Below, one piece after another: positions 1 through 5,277 of a stretch of DNA of 5,545 bases. Position 1 is the stretch's first letter, and the number at the start of each line of letters is the position of its first letter. Location of the stretch: the NCBI GenBank assembly GCA_039680225.1, contig JBDKTK010000310.1:1-5545 (forward strand). Direction: 5' to 3'. The stretch is from JBDKTK01 sp039680225. GTDB lineage: Bacteria > Desulfobacterota > Syntrophia > Syntrophales > UBA4778. The notes beneath the pieces were generated by a model. The model worked only from the letters and a program-made list of their open reading frames with translations. It did no database searches and was not told where the DNA came from. A program made the position numbers and the translations under genes.

Positions 1-1542
1 GGCCTGGGGTCCCTGGATGCCGAAGCGAAAACGGCAAGCGTCCCCAAAAAATGGTCAAGGGAAACGGATGTGCTCGTCATAGGCTACGGAGGCGCCGGCG
101 CCTGCGCGGCAATAGAGGCGCACGACGCGGGAGCGAAGGTGCTCATCCTCGAGAAAATGGCGGAAAGCGGAGGGAACACCGGAGTTTCGGGAGGAGGTTT
201 CCTCTCCCCCACGAACCCCCAGGACGCTTACACTTACATAACCGGTCTCTACGAGTTCTCGCATTCCGACATGGACAGGGACCTGGTCAAGGTCTACGCA
301 CAGGAGTCCGTGAAAAATGTCGACTGGATCAAATCCCTGAGGGAGGGGACCGAAGTTCTCATATACGGCGGGGCCGGATACCCCAAGGTCCCCGGCGCGA
401 AATCGATGAACAAATACCACGTGAGAGGCGAAGGGAAAGGCCTCCAGGGCAGCTCGAAAAACCTCTGGAAACTTCTCACTTACGCCGTTGAAGAAAAGAG
501 GAAAATCCCGGTCATGATGGAAACTCCCGCCGTGAACCTCGTGACCAATGCGAGGGGCGAGGTGGCCGGCGCAGTCGCAAAGTCCAAAGGCAAGGAGATC
601 ACGATCAAGGCGAGGAAAGCCGTCATAATGACGACAGGCGGCTACGAGTACAACACAAGAGACCTGCAGAATTTCGTAAAGGGATACCCGATTTACGCCT
701 TGGGCAGCCCCGGAAACACCGGCGACGGCATCAGGATGGCGCAGAAGGTGGGCGCGGGGCTCTGGCACATGAACGGCGTTTCCTGCCCCCTCGGGATCAA
801 GACACCGGACATCGATGCGGCCTTCCCCGCGGTCATAACCACGCCGCGCCACATCATGGTGGACAAGCACGGAAGGCGCTTTGTCAATGAAAAGGCAGTG
901 GAACTCCACGCCGGGCTCCTGGCGGTGGATTTCTTCGACACCCACGAGCTCGAGTACCCGCGCATCCCCTGCTATGTCATCTTTGACGAGACCGCGCGCA
1001 AGGCAGGCCCGATCTCTGCCCTTACAGGAATGGGGTATGCGGGCCGCAGATACACATGGAGCAAGGACAACAGCGCTGAAATTGAAAAGGGTTGGATCCT
1101 GAAGGGGAACTCGATTGCCGAACTGGCGGGAAAGATAAAAACCATGGATGCCGCGATACTCGATAAGACTGTTGCCAGGTGGAACGAGGATGTCGCGAAG
1201 GGCAATGACACTCAATTCCACCGCCCGATGCGCTCCGGCGACCCCTCTGCTCCCGCATACAAGGAACTCGTCACTGCGCTGTGGTCCGCACCGATCGACA
1301 CGGCGCCATTTTACGCCGTCACGCTCTACCCGGCGCTGCTCAACACGCAGGGCGGGCCGAGGCGCAACACCAGGGCGCAGGTGCTTGACGCATTCGAAAA
1401 GCCGATTCCGCGGCTCTACGGCGCGGGCGAGTTCGGCTCATTATGGGGCATCATTTACCAGGGGGCCGGCAACATCGGCGAATGCATTGTTTACGGACGC
1501 ATCGCCGGAAGGAACGCTGCCGCGGAGAAGCCCTGGAAATAA
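1..1542 (+). CDS. FAD-dependent oxidoreductase, fumarate reductase/flavocytochrome c flavoprotein-like (5' end missing)
   Basis: The frame is open from base 1, so the true start lies outside the window; the GTG at 70 is an internal valine inside the FAD-binding strand. The visible part is 513 residues. Numbered from base 1, the ADP-binding Rossmann motif GYGGAG is at 28-33, followed by an acidic strand end (E51) and the flavin-contacting SGGN/SGGG segment at 56-66. A TTGG strand lies at 211-214, and the C-terminal FAD motif LYGAGE at 472-477 is followed by YQGAG at 486-490. This order is that of the FAD_binding_2 family (fumarate reductases, urocanate reductase, 3-ketosteroid dehydrogenases). 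The first visible residues (GLGSLDAEA) could be the end of a Tat or Sec signal peptide, which would fit a periplasmic enzyme, but this cannot be confirmed. The tetrahaem cytochrome gene follows 71 bases downstream and is the likely electron partner. Catalytic residues differ from Shewanella fumarate reductase by my remembered alignment: E301 sits where the proton-donating Arg is expected, and N448 near an active-site His. The substrate is therefore unknown. Family assignment is firm; function is open. Confidence 0.85.
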   Translation, partial: GLGSLDAEAKTASVPKKWSRETDVLVIGYGGAGACAAIEAHDAGAKVLILEKMAESGGNTGVSGGGFLSPTNPQDAYTYITGLYEFSHSDMDRDLVKVYAQESVKNVDWIKSLREGTEVLIYGGAGYPKVPGAKSMNKYHVRGEGKGLQGSSKNLWKLLTYAVEEKRKIPVMMETPAVNLVTNARGEVAGAVAKSKGKEITIKARKAVIMTTGGYEYNTRDLQNFVKGYPIYALGSPGNTGDGIRMAQKVGAGLWHMNGVSCPLGIKTPDIDAAFPAVITTPRHIMVDKHGRRFVNEKAVELHAGLLAVDFFDTHELEYPRIPCYVIFDETARKAGPISALTGMGYAGRRYTWSKDNSAEIEKGWILKGNSIAELAGKIKTMDAAILDKTVARWNEDVAKGNDTQFHRPMRSGDPSAPAYKELVTALWSAPIDTAPFYAVTLYPALLNTQGGPRRNTRAQVLDAFEKPIPRLYGAGEFGSLWGIIYQGAGNIGECIVYGRIAGRNAAAEKPWK

Positions 1543-1560
1543 TCAACCCTGAAAAAAACA

Positions 1561-1593
1561 GCCGGGGGACCGCAGATGATGCGGCCGCCCGGC
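1561..1593 (+). promoter_or_regulatory. Intercistronic hairpin between flavoprotein and cytochrome genes
   Basis: The arm GCCGGG (1561-1566) pairs with CCCGGC (1588-1593). Inside it, CCGCA (1570-1574) pairs with TGCGG (1580-1584) around a five-base loop, with a 3x3 internal loop between the stems. It ends about ten bases before the ribosome binding site of the cytochrome gene and has no T-run. It is more likely an mRNA stabiliser, processing site or translation-tuning element than a terminator. The role is inference; the pairing is seen. Confidence 0.5.
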
Positions 1594-1602
1594 CGTCTCC
1601 AA

Positions 1603-1610
1603 AGAGGGGA
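1603..1610 (+). promoter_or_regulatory. Ribosome binding site of the tetrahaem cytochrome gene
   Basis: AGAGGGGA lies three bases before the ATG at 1614. It fixes that start over a longer in-frame reading that would overlap the flavoprotein gene and lack a signal peptide at its N terminus. Confidence 0.85.
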
Positions 1611-1613
1611 ATT

Positions 1614-1985
1614 ATGAAGAAGGGATTTCAGTTCATCAGTTTTTGCATTGTTTTGATTTCAGCAATCCTCGTTTTTTCTGCATGGCCCGGATCAAAATCA
1701 GGCGCGGCTGAACAGAAGAAATTCCTCGCCGACCGCCACCAGGCAAAAAAAATTGAGTGCGCCGGCTGCCACAAGGAAAGCCCTCCAAAAGCAGCCGTGA
1801 CGGGCGCAATGTGCATGAAATGCCATGGAACTTACGCCAAGGTAGCCAAACAGACGGACAAGGTCACCCCCAATCCTCATGCCTCTCACATGGGGGAACT
1901 CGCCTGCGAAGAATGCCATCATGGGCACAAGCCGTCTGTGGACCGCTGCGCCGAATGCCACGAGTTCGGTTTCAAAGTGCCGTAA
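1614..1985 (+). CDS. Periplasmic tetrahaem cytochrome c, flavocytochrome c3 haem-domain type
   Basis: This is a 123-residue exported cytochrome. A Sec-type signal peptide (MKK, hydrophobic stretch at about 6-23, likely cleavage near SGAA at 29-32) precedes four CXXCH haem-binding motifs at 49-53, 67-71, 98-102 and 112-116. Extra histidines at 42, 89, 92, 103 and 105 could be the distal ligands for bis-His haems. Length, motif spacing and sequence style (DRHQ-x-CAGCH, CMKCHG, HxxH before CEECH) match the small tetrahaem cytochromes of Shewanella and the N-terminal haem domain of flavocytochrome c3 fumarate reductase. In those proteins the haems pass electrons between a quinol-oxidising membrane cytochrome and the flavin. 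It lies just downstream of a flavoprotein that has no haem motifs in the visible part, so the two are most likely subunits of one complex or direct redox partners. I am confident in the haem count; the partnership is inferred from gene order and family knowledge. Confidence 0.95.
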   Translation: MKKGFQFISFCIVLISAILVFSAWPGSKSGAAEQKKFLADRHQAKKIECAGCHKESPPKAAVTGAMCMKCHGTYAKVAKQTDKVTPNPHASHMGELACEECHHGHKPSVDRCAECHEFGFKVP

Positions 1986-2011
1986 TCCCGATACTCCGGG
2001 GGGCCTTACGG
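1980..2011 (+). terminator. Possible weak hairpin at the end of the cytochrome gene
   Basis: CCGTAA (1980-1985, including the stop codon) pairs with TTACGG (2006-2011), and CCCG (1987-1990) can pair with CGGG (1997-2000). No T-run follows, so termination by the intrinsic mechanism is not convincing; it may only protect the 3' end of the mRNA. Confidence 0.25.
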
Positions 2012-2034
2012 CTTATAAAAAATCCCCTCCGGCT

Positions 2035-2051
2035 CCCCTTTAGAAAAGGGG
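2035..2051. repeat. Short palindrome CCCCTTT-AGA-AAAGGGG
   Basis: This is a 7-bp perfect stem (2035-2041 with 2045-2051) around a three-base loop, flanked by C-rich and G-rich sequence. It resembles dispersed palindromic repeats seen in many copies between genes of environmental bacteria. On the + strand a short TTTT follows at 2057-2060, so it might also help stop transcription of the cytochrome operon. Confidence 0.5.
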
Positions 2052-2060
2052 GGGTGTTTT

Positions 2061-2151
2061 GTCACACCCGCGAAGGCGGGTATCCCCCCATCCCGTCATA
2101 CCCGCGAAGGCGGGTATCCAGGTATTTTCCTGACCCCTGCTTTCGCAGGGG
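2061..2151. repeat. Cluster of REP-like palindromic repeats
   Basis: Two copies of a 20-base unit (ACCCGCGAAGGCGGGTATCC) lie at 2066-2085 and 2100-2119, each preceded by GTCAC/GTCAT, with a 34-base period. Each unit is itself a palindrome (CCCGC-GAAG-GCGGG). A third, divergent palindrome, CCCCTGC-TTTC-GCAGGGG (2134-2151), follows in the same arrangement. This is the form of the dispersed intergenic repeats often written GTCATTCCCGCGAAAGCGGGAATCC, common in Proteobacteria and relatives. It is not a CRISPR array: there are only two copies, the gap is 14 bases, and the units are palindromic. Confidence 0.7.
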
Positions 2152-2160
2152 GGGCCGTAA

Positions 2161-2187
2161 ACAAAAAGGGGCGACCCGGTCGCCCCC
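2161..2187 (-). terminator. Rho-independent terminator of the small exported protein gene
   Basis: Read on the minus strand, an 8-bp perfect GC-rich stem (GGGGCGAC at 2168-2175 with GTCGCCCC at 2179-2186, three-base loop) is followed directly by TTTTTGT (2167-2161). It begins about 25 bases after the stop codon of the minus-strand gene. This is a textbook intrinsic terminator and the best supported regulatory site in the window. Confidence 0.9.
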
Positions 2188-2210
2188 TGCATATATTTAC
2201 CCAATAGGGT

Positions 2211-2591
2211 CTACCTGGCCGCGGACGGTCCGATTTTCAGCTTCTCCGTTTTCGACCCGAAGCGGCTGCAGGTCGCTTTGACTTCGATGACGTCCCCGGG
2301 AGCTGCCGCCACCCTGGCCGTATAGGTAAAGGTTTCACCCGACTGGCCCTTGTATTCCTGGACGGCTGCGACCTGCCCGTTTTTCCTGACCTCTACCTTT
2401 TCAACGTAATGGCTCCCGGAGATCGGGGAATGCGTAATATCCGCCCGGAGCATCTGGGTGGATGCGTCATAGGACAGTTTGACCTCCTTGGGGGAGTTCG
2501 CAAAAGCTGCACCAGGGTATAGCAAGAAAATGACGAAGACAGCCGGCAAAAGCGTCAATAAGGCAAAACGATTCGCAGAAAAAGTTTTCAT
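2211..2591 (-). CDS. Small exported protein, superoxide reductase/SoxZ-like beta-sandwich (putative)
   Basis: This is a 126-residue protein with a clear signal peptide: basic start (MKTFSANR), hydrophobic stretch at about 9-29 and an AFA-N cleavage site after residue 31. The mature part is about 95 residues and predicted mostly beta. The segment HSPISGSHYVEKVEV (54-68), followed by a Cys-containing segment VKATCSRFGSK (104-114), resembles the desulfoferrodoxin iron-centre domain (HPxxxxHYIxxIEV ... yCNxHG) and the related Ig-like fold of SoxZ. H54, H61 and C108 match in order, but the His after the Cys is replaced (F111) and no N-terminal His ligand is seen. It therefore may not bind iron or reduce superoxide. 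Similar small secreted proteins occur in anaerobic bacteria and methanogens, as far as I recall, without known function. An AGGAGG-like site (complement of 2604-2610) precedes the ATG by 12 bases. It has its own terminator and is probably monocistronic. The gene is sure; the fold is a tentative guess. Confidence 0.5.
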   Translation of the reverse strand: MKTFSANRFALLTLLPAVFVIFLLYPGAAFANSPKEVKLSYDASTQMLRADITHSPISGSHYVEKVEVRKNGQVAAVQEYKGQSGETFTYTARVAAAPGDVIEVKATCSRFGSKTEKLKIGPSAAR

Positions 2592-2646
2592 GGGATTGTC
2601 GCGCCTCCTTTATGGATTTCCTGTATTTCAGCTTATGCGGCCTACC

Positions 2647-2669
2647 GCAAAGCCGTGGATAAGCTTTGC
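2647..2669. promoter_or_regulatory. Inverted repeat GCAAAGC-N9-GCTTTGC in divergent intergenic region
   Basis: A perfect 7-bp inverted repeat (2647-2653 with 2663-2669) lies 56-78 bases upstream of the start of the minus-strand gene. It could be an operator or a leader hairpin. No clear -10/-35 pair can be placed beside it, so the role is open. Confidence 0.3.
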
Positions 2670-2689
2670 CCGGAAGCCTTATGAATTCA

Positions 2690-2722
2690 ATCAGGAATTT
2701 CGAATCATCCATCAGGAATTTC
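2690..2722. repeat. Two 12-bp direct repeats at 21-bp spacing (possible operator)
   Basis: ATCAGGAATTTC occurs at 2690-2701 and again, identical, at 2711-2722. The 21-bp period is two helix turns, placing both copies on the same DNA face, as for tandem binding sites of a regulator. They lie between the divergent genes at 2591 (-) and 2816 (+) and could serve either. No regulator is encoded nearby. Confidence 0.4.
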
Positions 2723-2803
2723 CTTATGGCCCTGCTGTTTGAAACCGGCTACTTTCTTTTCAAAAGCGCCCGCTCTGATTAAAAAAGACAGAGGGACCAC
2801 AAT

Positions 2804-2811
2804 AGGGAGGA
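2804..2811 (+). promoter_or_regulatory. Ribosome binding site of the RsbRD-like gene
   Basis: AGGGAGGA with GGAGG at 2806-2810, five bases before the ATG at 2816: a strong site that fixes this start. Confidence 0.85.
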
Positions 2812-2815
2812 CATT

Positions 2816-3253
2816 ATGAGATCGTTATCCATAAACCTGGTGCGGCTGATTGAGCGCAATACAGACAAACTGACAAGACGCGTTATGGAAGACATAAAGA
2901 AGCATCCCGGGGCCGGGACTTACCGTAATCTGGATGAAGCTCAACTTTATAAAAGGGTATTCGAAGTCTACCACCAGTTTAACCACTGGATGTCGGACGA
3001 AACTACCAAGGAAGATATCGAGCGCGTTTACAGAATCCTTGGGAAGCAGAGGCAAGAGGAAGGATTCGCCCTGTCGGAAGTCATCCAGGCGCTCATCATC
3101 GCGAGACGCCACATCTGGCTGCTCGTGGATTCGGAAAGCTTCCTGGATACGGCCCTGGACCTCCACAATGCGATAGATCTAGTCAACCGCTCCATACTGT
3201 TTTTCGATCGAGCCATATATTTCACTGCAGTGGGATACGAAAAAATGGATTGA
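2816..3253 (+). CDS. Stand-alone RsbRD N-terminal-like sensor domain protein
   Basis: This is a 145-residue soluble protein with no signal peptide or membrane segment. It looks all-helical: an N-terminal helix with RLIERNTDKLTRRVMEDI (10-27), a short loop ending in YRNLDE (36-41), then helices carrying GKQRQEEGFALSEVIQAL (76-93) and IARRHIWLLVDSE (95-107), and a last long helix at about 112-141. The pattern of an early 'D/E-x-L-x-x-x-V/W' helix, then 'G-x-x-R-x-x-x-G-F/y-x-L-x-E-V' followed by an 'RR' helix, is that of the RsbRD_N domain. That domain is found at the N terminus of RsbR-type stressosome co-antagonists and of some histidine kinases. Here it stands alone: no STAS, kinase or GGDEF domain follows before the stop. 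It could be a signal-input protein acting by binding a partner encoded elsewhere. Upstream it shares a divergent region with the exported-protein gene; downstream a large palindrome separates it from the phospholipase D gene. Family call moderately sure; function unknown. Confidence 0.6.
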   Translation: MRSLSINLVRLIERNTDKLTRRVMEDIKKHPGAGTYRNLDEAQLYKRVFEVYHQFNHWMSDETTKEDIERVYRILGKQRQEEGFALSEVIQALIIARRHIWLLVDSESFLDTALDLHNAIDLVNRSILFFDRAIYFTAVGYEKMD

Positions 3254-3273
3254 TGTGCTGCCAGCTTCCTCCT

Positions 3274-3328
3274 CCCCCTCATCCTCCTTCTCATCCTCTC
3301 ATCTTTTTGAGAGGATGAGGTGAGGGGG
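3274..3328. repeat. Large imperfect palindrome after the RsbRD-like gene
   Basis: A 12-bp perfect stem, CTCATCCTCTCA (3290-3301) with TGAGAGGATGAG (3308-3319), closes a six-base T-rich loop. An outer 8-bp stem, CCCCCTCA (3274-3281) with TGAGGGGG (3321-3328), extends it, with an eight-base bulge on the left side only. It starts about 20 bases after the stop codon of the upstream gene and could act as a two-way transcription barrier, although no T-run follows. Its style (CCCCCTCATCCT ... GAGGTGAGGGGG) is also that of dispersed intergenic palindromes that occur in many copies. Confidence 0.6.
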
Positions 3329-3350
3329 TCCCTGCCATTATAAGCTTTCC

Positions 3351-3382
3351 AGAATGAATATTTCTTCCAGGGGATTCATTCT
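3351..3382. promoter_or_regulatory. Inverted repeat upstream of the phospholipase D gene
   Basis: AGAATGAAT (3351-3359) and ATTCATTCT (3374-3382) form a perfect 9-bp inverted repeat with a 14-base spacer. It lies about 150 bases upstream of the phospholipase D start and could be an operator or an RNA hairpin. No promoter could be placed with confidence in 3329-3508. Confidence 0.35.
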
Positions 3383-3532
3383 CCGAATCGCCTGATCTTG
3401 CATACCCGGGACATAAAAAAATTCTGAAAAATATCTCCCGCCGGCTTATGGTCCCCTCGCCCGCCCCGGAAGGCGCCGTAAAGGCGCATACAGATAGGGT
3501 ATTTTCAATTGGACCATTTTCTGTCATTGTGG

Positions 3533-5053
3533 ATGGAACATGTCGTCAATTTTCAAACCGGGACGGGAAATCAATTGAATTCCTTCGTACAGCTCAGCAA
3601 TCGCTACGGATTCATGGAGGTCCGCACTCTTGCCGACCAGGCCTTCTCGCGGGCTGCGGGTGCGCCGCTGCTGGAAGGCAATCATGTCAGGCTGCTCAGG
3701 GATGCCGGGGAGAACTACCCTGCGTGGCTTGAAGCTATCGGCGCGGCGAAAAGCCATATCCACTTTGAGAGCTATATCATCTACGAAGACGATTCGGGCC
3801 GTAAGTTTGCCGACGCGCTGATCGCAAAGGCGCGGGAGGGCGTGCGTGTGCGACTTATCTACGACTGGCTTGGGGGCCTCGGCAAGGCTTCGCGGCGGTT
3901 CTGGGCCGGCCTGCGCGCGGGAGGCGTGGAAGTGCGCTGCTATAACCCGCCGCGCCTCGAATCCCCCTTTTCCTGGCTCAGCCGCGATCACCGGAAAACG
4001 CTGACGGTCGACGGCGAAGCCGGCTTCATTTCCGGCCTGTGCATCGGGAAGATGTGGGAGGGCGATCCGGAAAAGAAGATCGAGCCGTGGCGCGACACCG
4101 GCATCGAACTGCGCGGCCCCGCAGTGGCCGATATTGAAAGGGCGTTCGCAAGTGTCTGGGCGGCCATGGGCGAGCCGATCCCCCGGCGCGAGCTGGCGTC
4201 CCGGGACGCGATCGCCAGGGCGGGTGAGACGGCGCTGCGCATCGTCGCAAACATCCCCGCAGAGGGCGGCACATTCCGCATTGACCATCTTGTCTCGGCG
4301 CTGGCGAGGAATCGCCTGTGGCTGACCGACGCATACTTTGCCGGAACGTCTGCTTATGTCCAGGCGCTGGGAGCGGCGGCGAAAGACGGCGTGGACGTGC
4401 GCCTTCTCGTGCCGAGCGGGACGGACATCCCGATACTGAAGCCCATATCGAGGGCGGGATTTCGTCCGCTCCTGGAATCAGGCGTTCGCATATTCGAATG
4501 GAACGGCGCAATGCTGCATGCCAAGACAGCGGTTGCCGACGGGCACTGGGCGCGCGTCGGTTCGACCAATCTCAACATCTCCAGCTGGATCGGGAATTAT
4601 GAGATGGACGCGGTGGTCGAAGACGAATCATTCGCGCACGAGATGGAAGAGATGTATCTTCAGGACCTGGAAAATTCTACGGAAGTCGTCCTGGATGCAA
4701 GGCGCAAGGTGCTGACGCGCGGCGGGCAGCCCCGCAGGAGTCCTGCCCGGCACGCCGCTTCGAGCGGCCGCGGAAGCGCCGGCCGTGCGGCAGCCGGGGC
4801 GGTCCGCATAGGCAACGCCGTGGGCGCCGCCTTCACCAGCCGCCGCGTGCTCGATCCTGTCGAAGCGCGCCTGTTGATGAGCGCCGGCGCATTATTGCTG
4901 ATATTGGCAGCCATCCTGTTCTTGTTCCCGCGCGCACTGATGTACCCCCTGGCGATAATCTCCGCCTGGCTCGGCGCCGCGCTGCTTTACAGAAGCTTCA
5001 AACTGTACCGCGAAGGCCGGCGGAAAAAAGGCCCCGCAAAGGGTCCGCGCTGA
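3533..5053 (+). CDS. Phospholipase D family protein, cardiolipin synthase type, with C-terminal membrane anchor
   Basis: From the ATG at 3533 the protein has 506 residues. It carries both HKD motifs of the phospholipase D superfamily: HRKTLTVD at 153-160 and HAKTAVAD at 329-336, each with the downstream Ser/Gly-rich element (FISG; VGSTNLN). FESYIIYEDDSGRKFADAL (78-96) and the IYDWLGGLG segment are typical of bacterial cardiolipin synthases, which join two phosphatidylglycerols into cardiolipin and glycerol. A basic, Ala/Gly/Arg-rich linker (about 390-440) leads to two membrane segments at about 447-466 and 469-487 and a Lys/Arg-rich tail, so the enzyme is probably held to the inner membrane by its C terminus. 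E. coli ClsA instead has N-terminal segments and ClsB none. The start is uncertain. TTG at 3509 has a weak AGGG nine bases upstream; ATG at 3533 has no clear site; ATG at 3614 begins where family-like sequence (EVRTLADQAFSRAAGAP) begins. Other phosphatidyl transfer or hydrolysis cannot be excluded. It converges on the aldo/keto reductase gene. Confidence 0.85.
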   Translation: MEHVVNFQTGTGNQLNSFVQLSNRYGFMEVRTLADQAFSRAAGAPLLEGNHVRLLRDAGENYPAWLEAIGAAKSHIHFESYIIYEDDSGRKFADALIAKAREGVRVRLIYDWLGGLGKASRRFWAGLRAGGVEVRCYNPPRLESPFSWLSRDHRKTLTVDGEAGFISGLCIGKMWEGDPEKKIEPWRDTGIELRGPAVADIERAFASVWAAMGEPIPRRELASRDAIARAGETALRIVANIPAEGGTFRIDHLVSALARNRLWLTDAYFAGTSAYVQALGAAAKDGVDVRLLVPSGTDIPILKPISRAGFRPLLESGVRIFEWNGAMLHAKTAVADGHWARVGSTNLNISSWIGNYEMDAVVEDESFAHEMEEMYLQDLENSTEVVLDARRKVLTRGGQPRRSPARHAASSGRGSAGRAAAGAVRIGNAVGAAFTSRRVLDPVEARLLMSAGALLLILAAILFLFPRALMYPLAIISAWLGAALLYRSFKLYREGRRKKGPAKGPR

Positions 5054-5096
5054 AGTGACCGCATTTTGTTACAGCGACTGCGGGCTATTGCTTGTT

Positions 5097-5146
5097 GAGC
5101 TTGTCGAAACGAGCATAGCCGGACTGAATATTTTTCTGACAAGCTC
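5097..5146. repeat. Inverted repeat GAGCTTGTC ... GACAAGCTC
   Basis: A 9-bp perfect inverted repeat (5097-5105 with 5138-5146) encloses 32 bases. The left arm lies in TTGAGCTTGTCGAA, whose complement TTCGACAAGCTCAA is a motif I know from dispersed repeats in many bacterial genomes. It lies about 45 bases after the phospholipase D stop codon and may serve as a 3' end structure. Confidence 0.5.
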
Positions 5147-5184
5147 GGCAGCAGTCTTGTCATCGTTCTATTTAATCATCATAT

Positions 5185-5277
5185 AATTCAATTATGAATC
5201 ATAAAAGATTGTTTTCGGTGGCATCGTCACTCGAAAAGAATTGAATTTATGCAGGAATCTTTAAATAAATAAAGATT
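5185..5277. other. Nested hairpins in AT-rich DNA
   Basis: AATTCAATT (5185-5193) pairs with AATTGAATT (5239-5247). Inside it TTTTCG+GTG (5212-5220) pairs with CAC+CGAAAA (5228-5237, one bulged T), and a small stem AATC/GATT (5197-5200, 5207-5210) sits in the left gap, giving a three-way-junction-like fold. A separate 8-bp stem AATCTTTA (5256-5263) with TAAAGATT (5270-5277) follows. AT-rich DNA forms such pairings by chance fairly often, so a functional RNA is only a possibility. Confidence 0.25.

Noticed and set aside
70..72. GTG as start codon of the flavoprotein
   Set aside because: It would delete the first residues of the FAD-binding strand; the frame stays open to base 1, so this is an internal valine.
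55..1221. Long minus-strand open frame (388 codons) opposite the flavoprotein
   Set aside because: Its product shows no recognisable motif, while the plus strand encodes a clear FAD enzyme through the whole stretch; long antisense frames are common in GC-rich genes.
1443..1613. N-terminal extension of the cytochrome overlapping the flavoprotein gene
   Set aside because: A strong ribosome binding site and a complete signal peptide start at 1614; the upstream codons are in a shifted frame of the flavoprotein gene.
2061..2119. CRISPR array
   Set aside because: Only two repeat copies, a 14-base gap and internally palindromic units; this fits REP-like elements instead.
2727..2742. Sigma-54 (-24/-12) promoter, TGGC followed by TTTGA
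   Set aside because: The downstream element is not TTGC at the needed spacing; it would be out of register by one base and lacks the conserved GC.
2479..2742. Plus-strand open frame overlapping the exported-protein gene
   Set aside because: It runs antisense through the signal peptide region, has no ribosome binding site and no recognisable product.
3524..4288. Minus-strand open frame of 254 codons opposite the phospholipase D gene
   Set aside because: No family-like sequence, and the plus strand carries both HKD motifs across and beyond it.
5249..5272. Seven-codon ORF starting ATGCAGGAA
   Set aside because: Too short, in AT-rich DNA and without a clear ribosome binding site.
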